Assembly (NCBI GenBank): GCA_021648585.1
Contig: JAKISM010000069.1
Span: 1 to 11,655, forward strand
Length of the DNA stretch: 11,655 nt
Direction of reading: 5' to 3'
Source: Devosiaceae bacterium
GTDB taxonomy: Bacteria; Pseudomonadota; Alphaproteobacteria; Rhizobiales; Devosiaceae
Shown one piece after another: positions 1 to 6,036 of the stretch (position 1 is its first letter; each line of letters begins with the position of its first letter). Made by a program: the position numbers and the translations under genes. The notes below the pieces were generated by a model. The model was not told the DNA's origin. It did not search any database and was given only the letters and a program-made list of their open reading frames with translations.

Positions 1-560
1 TTATCGTTTAAAATAACAATCAAGCGCTGCTCCATTGCCCCTGCGTTATTCATTGCTTCATAAGCCATGCCAGCGCTCATTGCGCCATCGCCAATCACCG
101 CAATAACATTGCGATTTTCACCATTTAATTCTGCACCAACCGCCATGCCCAAACCAGCAGAAATAGAGGTAGAAGAATGCCCCGTGCCGAACGGGTCATA
201 TTCACTTTCGCTACGATTAGTAAAGCCGCTAAGTCCACCCTTTTGGCGCAAAGTGCGAATGTCTTTTTGTCTGCCTGTTAATATTTTGTGGGGGTAAGAT
301 TGATGCCCAACGTCCCAAATTAACCTATCATAAGGAGTGTTAAAAACATGATGAAGCGCAACACTAAGCTCAACAACGCCAAGCCCCGCACCAAGATGCC
401 CCCCAGTTACAGAAACCGCATCAATCACTTCTTGGCGAACTTCAATGCAAAGCTCTTTTAGTTGCTCACGATTTAAATCACGTATGATTTTTGGCTCTGA
501 TAATTTATCAAGCCAATTAGATGTGATATCAGATGAAATATGGGTAATATTGCTGCTCAC
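1..560 (-). CDS. dxs: 1-deoxy-D-xylulose-5-phosphate synthase, N-terminal part (cut by window edge)
   Basis: Dxs is a cytosolic thiamine-diphosphate enzyme that condenses pyruvate with glyceraldehyde 3-phosphate to form DXP, the first step of the MEP isoprenoid pathway. The 186 codons present read without interruption from a GTG at 560. They show the family signatures: VSVTGGHLGAGLGVVEL (about residues 50-65, including His55), WDVGHQSYPHK (82-92, His86), GFTNRSESEYDPFGTGHSST (112-131) and the ThDP/Mg motif GDGAMSAG (157-164). The sequence ends at ILND, just before the final metal-binding Asn. The family is about 620-640 residues long, so roughly 30% is present. GTG is chosen because an in-frame TAG lies only five codons upstream and no ATG comes before the conserved block. 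The gene follows the M15 peptidase gene by 89 bases on the same strand. Identity is near certain; the exact start is less so. Confidence 0.96.
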   Translation of the reverse strand, partial: MSSNITHISSDITSNWLDKLSEPKIIRDLNREQLKELCIEVRQEVIDAVSVTGGHLGAGLGVVELSVALHHVFNTPYDRLIWDVGHQSYPHKILTGRQKDIRTLRQKGGLSGFTNRSESEYDPFGTGHSSTSISAGLGMAVGAELNGENRNVIAVIGDGAMSAGMAYEAMNNAGAMEQRLIVILND

Positions 561-592
561 TATATCTGCTCGCTATAAATCAAATTATTCTT

Positions 593-598
593 ATTATA
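593..598 (-). promoter_or_regulatory. possible -10 box for dxs
   Basis: On the minus strand a perfect TATAAT lies about 33 bases upstream of the dxs GTG, in the 89-base gap after the M15 peptidase gene. I see no good -35 hexamer 16-18 bases further upstream, so this is a weak call. It would give dxs a promoter of its own. Confidence 0.3.
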
Positions 599-649
599 AC
601 AAATGTTTCTAACAGAGAATGCTAGCTTTGTAACTATTTAAATGGCTAT

Positions 650-2299
650 TTATTTTGATGCCACAAGTAAAGGGGAGGAGGAGGTAAACTGGTTCATTTT
701 TAAACCTGAATTTGCATATTTCCCAAATGAAAGTTTTTCACCAAAACCACCTAATTCTAGCGCGGGGTTAAAATCTGCCACATCGGGTTCAAAAATTACA
801 GCATAGCGCTTAGAACTCATAGCTTGTGGGTCGGTAAATATTTCTGCAATATGAAATAAATCTGGCAAAACTAAATCAAATTCACGCTGAGTTAACTTTA
901 AAGGTTTTAGCTTTTTTTCACCTGATGCTAGTTGAATATTATTCGAATTTATCACTGCGCTAAAACTGCTATCTATTAAACTTTGTGGAATTATTGGAAG
1001 ACCCGCATTAAGAGAGCCTAAGACAGAAGCCGTAGTTATTTTATCTAATGAGGCTTTGGCTTTTTCATTCTCTATTAGTTCTTTTACTGCAAGTTGAGCA
1101 TTTGGAGTTGCAATATTTACTGGCGCATAAGCTGAAATTTGCGGGTTTATTTCACTATCACTTAACCTAGAGAGCAAGATGCGTGGTGCTGGAGAAATCG
1201 GCTGGGTAGAATCACCAGCATCATTATTTGTTGCAACTTGAATGGCATCATTTGCAGATTTTATTACAAGTTCTGTTAGTTGTGTATCAATAATAGAGCT
1301 AGGGCGAGTGAAGGGAGTAGGTGTTTTTTCTGGTGATATTTGTGCAATTTGAATAGTGTTTTTAAGGCGCGCTTGTGGGGTTGGGGCTTTAGGAGGTCTA
1401 TTTGATTTTGGCGCAGCGACCTGAGTAGAGGTAGCTTTGGCTACTCTAACTTCATTAGTTGAAGAATTTTCATTTCTATCACCAAAAAATAAATCAAACA
1501 AGTTTGTGGGGTTGCCATTATTTGACGAAGCACTGGCTCGTGCGCTGTTATTGTTAGTAGCATTTGCTACACGAGTAGTAGCTCTTGGGGTTGAGCGTGA
1601 AGAGCAAGGAACGGCATTACATTTTTTCCATTGTGCCATTGCATATTGATATCCCTTATTAGAAATAGGAACACCTGTATTTGGAACATGTAAAGTTCTT
1701 CCATTCGGGAAAAGTCTTTTTAATTGCGCGGTTGTCATGCGCGGCCAAGCGCGTACAGAGCCAGTATCAAGATGGACAAAGGGAGAGTTTGATGCTGGGT
1801 AATAACCAACACCACCAACTTGTTTTTTCATAGCTATTTCACGTAATTTCCTGATGGATACTCCGGGAATAAAAAAATCTAGTGCTTGTCCTTTGGTGTG
1901 GCGAGAGCCTTTTGCGACTGCTCTTGATCTTGAACGCAACATTTCATTAGTTTTGGGCGAGCGGTATGCTGAAACAATATGAATTGGGCCACTTGCTCCG
2001 CTTTCCTTATAGACTTCCCAAACTAAATCAAACAGAGCTGGGTCCATATTTGTTGGCTCATTGCGTCGCCAATCACGAGTCATGTGGTTTAGTTCAGCAA
2101 GCCCTTTTTTATCATAGCGGCCATTGCGCTTAAAAGTGATTTTTGCAGTTTCTTTTGTGTGGGTGTAATAAACATAAAGGGTGCGAGTATCTCTTGAAGC
2201 ATTGGCGGGGGAAATTACTGTTATCAAAATAGTGATAAAAGCCAGAAAACAGGCAAGGAATAGGCGTAAATATTTTCGCTGAATTGCTAAAATTTGCAC
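650..2299 (-). CDS. exported DUF882/M15 peptidase, MepK (YcbK)-like, with long C-terminal extension
   Basis: This is a predicted periplasmic zinc peptidase acting on peptidoglycan. Residues 1-34 form a signal peptide: basic RKYLR, a hydrophobic core, and ANA as the likely cleavage site. The DUF882/M15 domain spans about 38-205. It carries the expected zinc ligands in SRHTKGQALDF (His134, Asp141) and FVHLDTG (His176), plus the SAYRS motif at 110-114. E. coli MepK, a DUF882 endopeptidase that cleaves 3-3 cross-links, is about 180 residues long; this protein has 549. The extra ~340 residues comprise an Asn/Ser/Thr-rich stretch (about 230-330) and a more ordered-looking end (about 400-549) that I do not recognise. 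The start is GTG, preceded by AGGGGA about 14-19 bases upstream. The L,D-transpeptidase gene lies 207 bases upstream on the same strand. Family assignment is strong; the substrate is inferred from the family and the neighbour. Confidence 0.87.
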   Translation of the reverse strand: MQILAIQRKYLRLFLACFLAFITILITVISPANASRDTRTLYVYYTHTKETAKITFKRNGRYDKKGLAELNHMTRDWRRNEPTNMDPALFDLVWEVYKESGASGPIHIVSAYRSPKTNEMLRSRSRAVAKGSRHTKGQALDFFIPGVSIRKLREIAMKKQVGGVGYYPASNSPFVHLDTGSVRAWPRMTTAQLKRLFPNGRTLHVPNTGVPISNKGYQYAMAQWKKCNAVPCSSRSTPRATTRVANATNNNSARASASSNNGNPTNLFDLFFGDRNENSSTNEVRVAKATSTQVAAPKSNRPPKAPTPQARLKNTIQIAQISPEKTPTPFTRPSSIIDTQLTELVIKSANDAIQVATNNDAGDSTQPISPAPRILLSRLSDSEINPQISAYAPVNIATPNAQLAVKELIENEKAKASLDKITTASVLGSLNAGLPIIPQSLIDSSFSAVINSNNIQLASGEKKLKPLKLTQREFDLVLPDLFHIAEIFTDPQAMSSKRYAVIFEPDVADFNPALELGGFGEKLSFGKYANSGLKMNQFTSSSPLLVASK

Positions 2300-2353
2300 C
2301 TTTTATCTTCCCCTAAAACTATTTATTGAATATAATTAAATATTAACATTGGC

Positions 2354-2388
2354 ATAATTTAGACTTTGTTAACAACAAGCTAAATTAT
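2354..2388. repeat. nested inverted repeat upstream of the M15 peptidase gene
   Basis: Nine-base arms ATAATTTAG (2354-2362) and CTAAATTAT (2380-2388) are exact reverse complements. They enclose a perfect 10-base palindrome, TTGTTAACAA (2366-2375). The element sits about 55-90 bases upstream of the peptidase GTG, in the 207-base AT-rich gap after the transpeptidase gene. It could be an operator or an mRNA hairpin. The arms are AT-rich and no T-run follows, so it is not a convincing terminator. The rest of this gap holds nothing else I can name. Confidence 0.5.
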
Positions 2389-2506
2389 TACTATATTCAC
2401 AATTTATATATCTGCCAAATATATTTTTCTTGCATATTTTCTTTTGATTTTGTGAACATAAATCACGGCATAAGCAAGGCAGTTTTATAGTTATAATTAA
2501 TGTGGA

Positions 2507-4153
2507 CTATATGCCTAACAAAACCTTTAGGCGTTTATTGTGGCCATAGATATCACCGTAAGACCTTACAGACCCATTTTTATCAATTCTAAGGGTGAAA
2601 TATGCCAAATGAACAGGAATATGAGTGGCAACATTGTTCCATCGCTCTTTTTTGCCTCCTCTTTGTGAGGCAATAGAAGCATAAGTGATTTTTGGCTCAA
2701 TTTGTAAAAGTGCTTTTGCAAAATCCCAAGGATCTTTTACTCGTACGCAGCCATGAGAAAAGGCACGACGTGATCGAAAAAATAAGGATTTAGAGGGCGT
2801 ATCGTGTAAATAAACTGCATGTTTATTGGGGAATAGAAATTTTACGCTCCCAAGGGCATTCCTTGGACCGGGACGCTGGCGTACGTAAAACCTATTCATA
2901 CTTGTTGTTGACCAATCAATATTCCTATCATTTATAACTTTGCCACCTGAAACTAGCTCCATGTTTTGTGAGGCAAGATAATTTGGGTTGGATTTTATTG
3001 ATGGGGCAAGCTCATTATTTAAGATTGAACGAGGCACGTTCCAATAGGGATTGACTACAATATGCTCGATCTCATCAGAAAACATTGGGGTTTGGAATTT
3101 GGTTTGCCCAACAACAACCCTTGTTGAAAACGTTACTTTGTCGTTGTTATTTATTGTTAATCTATATTCTGGGATATTAACAAATACGTTGAAATTACCC
3201 AAATCACGTGGCAACCATCGCCAAATTTCCATGTTAGCAATAATATCCTCTTTGGTGGTAGCATTGCCACCATTAAAAGCGGCGATTGTTGCAGGGCCTA
3301 TTATACCATCACTGGTTAGTCCCATTTTAGTTTGAAATTCTTCAATGGCAACAAGCAGGGTTTCATCATAAATGTTTTCATTTATATTTGCAGAAACAAT
3401 TTCAAGCCTTTGGCGAATTAGGGGTAGGCGAGTATCTTCATCACCAAGCCGCAATATTTTACCGTCAGCAATAATAGCTACTTGCTTAATAGTACCATTA
3501 TAATGGCGTGCAAGAACCGATTTAAGCGCAATATATTCTTTATGCTTTGGCTCAAGGGCTAATAAAATACTTATAGGATTGTCTGAATATACCATATCCA
3601 ATAATAGTTTAGCTCTATCTATTTTATTTGGCTTATAATCAAAATTATTAGATACTTTCCTTGAATTTATGCGTCCACCATAAGCGTCTTGTGCATAATT
3701 TAGGGCAACTGCAGAAAAAGCAGTTTCAACATAAGCAAGTTTAGTCTGATCATTGCCTATTAATTCAAGATTTATATCATCTGTTAGGTAATTTTTTGGC
3801 TCTAATCCACTTAGGTAAGCGTTGTTAAAGAGCTCAATGATTTTTAGTGCTTTGTTTGAAAAAGCAGTTTTACCAGCCTCGTCTTGAGTTAGCCAAATCG
3901 GTTCAAAATGACGGGCGCCATAAAAATAATATAATTTTTGTGCGTCATACCATTTACGGCTTTCAAACTTTTGCGAATCATAATTTGAGCGAAGCTGTTT
4001 TTTAATTATCTTGGCAATGGGTGATCGGGCTGGTGCTATAACGACCCGAGTTACTTGTTTGCCATTAATTGTAAGTGTTTCTTGAGCATTGCTTAATGAA
4101 ATTGGGGTGAGCAGAACGCTAGCTGCCAATATAATTCTTAAAAAAGATTTCAT
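2507..4153 (-). CDS. exported L,D-transpeptidase, YcbB/LdtD type
   Basis: This is a predicted periplasmic YkuD-fold transpeptidase that forms meso-Dap to meso-Dap (3-3) cross-links in peptidoglycan. Residues 1-23 are a signal peptide (KSFLRIILAA core, cleavage after SNA). An N-terminal domain typical of the large YcbB group follows (about 55-230). A peptidoglycan-binding-like segment spans about 240-295 (IRQRLEI, LLVAIEEFQTKMGLTSDGIIGP). The catalytic domain spans about 322-480, with the active-site motif SHGCVRV (His467, Cys469, Arg471) and His450 in YLHDTP. A C-terminal extension follows (about 480-548). Its 548 residues fit the family (E. coli LdtD is about 615). The ATG at 4153 has AGGA about 10-15 bases upstream. 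The neighbours are a response regulator upstream and an M15 peptidase downstream. E. coli likewise has ycbB next to ycbK, so the pairing is meaningful. Identity is strong; the exact LdtD-type orthology is inferred. Confidence 0.92.
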   Translation of the reverse strand: MKSFLRIILAASVLLTPISLSNAQETLTINGKQVTRVVIAPARSPIAKIIKKQLRSNYDSQKFESRKWYDAQKLYYFYGARHFEPIWLTQDEAGKTAFSNKALKIIELFNNAYLSGLEPKNYLTDDINLELIGNDQTKLAYVETAFSAVALNYAQDAYGGRINSRKVSNNFDYKPNKIDRAKLLLDMVYSDNPISILLALEPKHKEYIALKSVLARHYNGTIKQVAIIADGKILRLGDEDTRLPLIRQRLEIVSANINENIYDETLLVAIEEFQTKMGLTSDGIIGPATIAAFNGGNATTKEDIIANMEIWRWLPRDLGNFNVFVNIPEYRLTINNNDKVTFSTRVVVGQTKFQTPMFSDEIEHIVVNPYWNVPRSILNNELAPSIKSNPNYLASQNMELVSGGKVINDRNIDWSTTSMNRFYVRQRPGPRNALGSVKFLFPNKHAVYLHDTPSKSLFFRSRRAFSHGCVRVKDPWDFAKALLQIEPKITYASIASQRGGKKERWNNVATHIPVHLAYFTLRIDKNGSVRSYGDIYGHNKRLKVLLGI

Positions 4154-4197
4154 TATTTCTATCCTGTCCTCACACTTATATTCCCCAAAAAGGGTTT

Positions 4198-4226
4198 ATA
4201 GTATTCTTGCAAATACTACCTTGCAA
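4198..4226 (-). promoter_or_regulatory. candidate sigma-70-type promoter of the L,D-transpeptidase gene
   Basis: On the minus strand TTGCAA (4226-4221) and TACTAT (4203-4198) are separated by exactly 17 bases. Each matches the housekeeping consensus at four of six positions. The -35-like hexamer lies inside the tandem repeat described separately. Transcription would start near 4191, leaving a leader of about 38 bases before the ATG at 4153. It is a prediction from spacing and hexamers only. Confidence 0.42.
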
Positions 4227-4247
4227 ATACTACCTTGCAAATATTAC
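4206..4247. repeat. 14-bp tandem repeat, three copies
   Basis: The unit CTTGCAAATACTAC occurs head to tail at 4206-4219, 4220-4233 and 4234-4247. The first two copies are identical and the third has one change (C to T). It lies in the 176-base gap between the response regulator and the transpeptidase gene, directly upstream of the latter. Read on the minus strand, each unit offers both a TAGTAT/TAATAT (-10-like) and a TTGCAA (-35-like) hexamer. Nothing else stands out in this gap. Confidence 0.9.
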
Positions 4248-4329
4248 CAGAGAAAATTTAGAATGATTTGGTGATTTGCTCAATTACCTTTAGAAAATGT
4301 GAGAGTCAGCGTCAAATAAAATTAATTTA

Positions 4330-5814
4330 CTAGGCCGCGGTTTTCTCGCCCTGCTCTTCAAGGCCATATTCTTTAAGTTTTCTATAAAGGGTTGAGCGTC
4401 CAATTTTTAAGGAACGAGCAATTTGAGACATATGGCCTTTATATTTCTCAAGAGCAAAAATTATTAACTGCTTTTCAAGCTCTGCGAGCGGAGTTATTTC
4501 TCCATTTTCGCTTAAAAATCTCTCAGCTATGGGAGGAACGATGTCATTTTCTTCTAAAATGAGTGATGTATCGTCAATATGAATTGGTTTGTCTTTTGCG
4601 CCTTGTGCTTTTGTTGCAAGGCGGAGTTGCTCACGTGAGGAGGTGCTTAAGTTAATTTGCGGGAAGTCAACTTGACGCAAATAAGCCCCTTCTGCTAAAA
4701 CTAAAGCACGAAATACGCAGTTTTCTAATTGTCTAATATTGTTTGGCCAATTAAAATCTTGCAACATTTTTATAGTGTTTTTAGAAATACCATGAATTCG
4801 TAAGCCAGATTCAGCGCCAAAACGAGCGATGAAATGTTCGGTTAATGGTATGATGTCTTCTTTTCTATCACGAAGGGGGGGAACATAAATTGGAAAAATA
4901 TTAAGTGAATAAAAAAGATCCTCACGAAATAAGCCTGATTGGGTGAGATTTAGCAAACGTTTATTGGTTGATGAAATCACTCGAACGTTGACTTTTTTTG
5001 GATCAGATGAGCCAATAGGTTCAATTTCGCCTTTTTGAATGACATTTAATAATTTTATTTGGGTTGAGTTTGGTAATTCCCCAACTTCTTCAAGAAAAAT
5101 TGTGCCGCCATTGGCCTGCTCAAACTTACCCTTAAGATCAGTTGTTGCTTTTGGGGTAGCGCCTTTGATATGACCAAAAAGAGTTGCCTCAATTTGGTCT
5201 TTAGGAATTGCGCCGCAATTTACACTAATAAATGCTTTGCCACGACGATCACCCGATCCTTGAATAGCCCGTGCTATCATTTCTTTACCAACTCCCGTTT
5301 CCCCTTCTATTAAAATAGGAATGGAGTTTTTTGCAGCCTTATTAATGAGATTTATCACCCTAACCATTTCAGGGCTTTTTGTAATAATATCATTAGTTGA
5401 GAAAGTACCAGCACGGCGTGTTCTCTCATTTCTTATGCAATTTTCTAAATGCTCAAGTTTAATAGCATTTTGCAAAGAAATTGTAATGCGCTCAACTGCA
5501 ACAGGTTTTACAAAATAATCAACAGCACCAAAGCGCATGGCAGTAATAATGGTTTCCATTGAAGAATTAGCAGTTTGCACAATTACTGGCACACTAATAT
5601 CTTCTTTGCGCATAGTTTCAAGAACGCCCATTCCATCAAGGTCTGGCATGATAAGGTCTAATATCATTGCACGAATGGTTTTATCTGTTCTTAAAATTGA
5701 AAGGGCTTCATAGCCATTATCGGCAGTAATAGTATCAAATCCAGCCTTTTCGGCCATTTTTTGTGTAAGCTTAAGTTGAGTTGGTTCGTCATCTACTATA
5801 AGAACTTTTGTCAT
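4330..5814 (-). CDS. NtrC-type response regulator with degenerate sigma-54 contact motif
   Basis: This is a cytosolic transcription regulator with the full NtrC layout. The receiver domain (1-118) has Asp8/Asp9, the phospho-acceptor Asp53, Thr81 and Lys103. The AAA+ domain (about 141-375) has Walker A GETGVGKE (171-178), the FREDLFYSLN region (296-305) and WPNNIRQLEN (356-365). The Fis-type helix-turn-helix (about 445-485) includes SQIARSLKIGRSTLYRKL. Two motifs differ from sigma-54 activators. GAFTGA is replaced by GATPKA (218-223), and the Walker B is FLEEVGE (240-246) instead of the usual FLDEIGE. Loss of GAFTGA is expected to abolish sigma-54 remodelling, so the protein may act with sigma-70 or as a repressor. 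No sensor kinase is in the window. Start ATG at 5814 follows AGGG by six bases. The target genes are unknown; the downstream peptidoglycan genes are the obvious candidates. Confidence 0.9.
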   Translation of the reverse strand: MTKVLIVDDEPTQLKLTQKMAEKAGFDTITADNGYEALSILRTDKTIRAMILDLIMPDLDGMGVLETMRKEDISVPVIVQTANSSMETIITAMRFGAVDYFVKPVAVERITISLQNAIKLEHLENCIRNERTRRAGTFSTNDIITKSPEMVRVINLINKAAKNSIPILIEGETGVGKEMIARAIQGSGDRRGKAFISVNCGAIPKDQIEATLFGHIKGATPKATTDLKGKFEQANGGTIFLEEVGELPNSTQIKLLNVIQKGEIEPIGSSDPKKVNVRVISSTNKRLLNLTQSGLFREDLFYSLNIFPIYVPPLRDRKEDIIPLTEHFIARFGAESGLRIHGISKNTIKMLQDFNWPNNIRQLENCVFRALVLAEGAYLRQVDFPQINLSTSSREQLRLATKAQGAKDKPIHIDDTSLILEENDIVPPIAERFLSENGEITPLAELEKQLIIFALEKYKGHMSQIARSLKIGRSTLYRKLKEYGLEEQGEKTAA

Positions 5815-5820
5815 TTATTA

Positions 5821-5943
5821 CCCTGAAATATCCCTGTTACTCAACAATATTTATAAATTTACATGTCTCGTTTTGGGGCAGTTTAACTCAAGGCAATTAA
5901 CAGGGTTTTAATTATAAAAATAAATTTTTTATTAGGGATATTT
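5821..5943. promoter_or_regulatory. repeated AGGGATATTT-type elements in the divergent regulator/pepF region
   Basis: The 222-base gap between the two divergent genes contains related copies of a 14-base element. TAACAGGGATATTT is on the minus strand (5839-5826). TATTAGGGATATTT is on the plus strand (5930-5943; 12 of 14 match). TAACAGGGTTTTAA is on the plus strand (5898-5911; the first eight bases match). A shorter CAGGGTAAT on the minus strand overlaps the regulator's ribosome binding site (5825-5817). The facing 10-base arms AAATATCCCT and AGGGATATTT are exact reverse complements 98 bases apart. These could be binding sites for one regulator, possibly the product of the adjacent gene acting on its own promoter. 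Function is inference. Confidence 0.42.
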
Positions 5944-5945
5944 TT

Positions 5946-5967
5946 TATATTAGAATAATCTAATATA
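5946..5967. repeat. palindrome upstream of pepF
   Basis: Exact nine-base arms TATATTAGA (5946-5954) and TCTAATATA (5959-5967) flank the spacer ATAA. The element ends next to the candidate -35 region of pepF, a position where an operator would block or assist RNA polymerase. High AT content makes chance occurrence easier. Confidence 0.45.
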
Positions 5968-5994
5968 TTGCAGAGTGTTTTGTTTTAGTATAAT
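5968..5994 (+). promoter_or_regulatory. candidate pepF promoter
   Basis: A perfect TATAAT lies at 5989-5994, about 42 bases before the pepF ATG. The only -35-like hexamer near it is TTGCAG (5968-5973), with a short 15-base spacer. The -10 is convincing, the -35 is weak. Confidence 0.42.
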
Positions 5995-6036
5995 GATTTT
6001 TATAGACCTTTAGACAATTTCAAAAGAGAGTTAGTA

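Noticed and set aside
67..297. Plus-strand open frame of 76 codons
   Set aside because: It lies wholly antisense to the conserved dxs coding sequence, which explains the open frame.
360..420. Apparent frameshift in dxs at the run of six C
   Set aside because: Recounting the run gives six C and the conserved VTGGHLGAGL reads through in frame.
1437..1649. Plus-strand open frame antisense to the M15 peptidase
   Set aside because: It mirrors the low-complexity Asn/Ser/Thr region of the peptidase and has no own ribosome binding site or recognisable motif.
4184..4194. CCC-AAAAA-GGG in the transpeptidase leader as a hairpin
   Set aside because: Three-base arms are too short to support a regulatory call.
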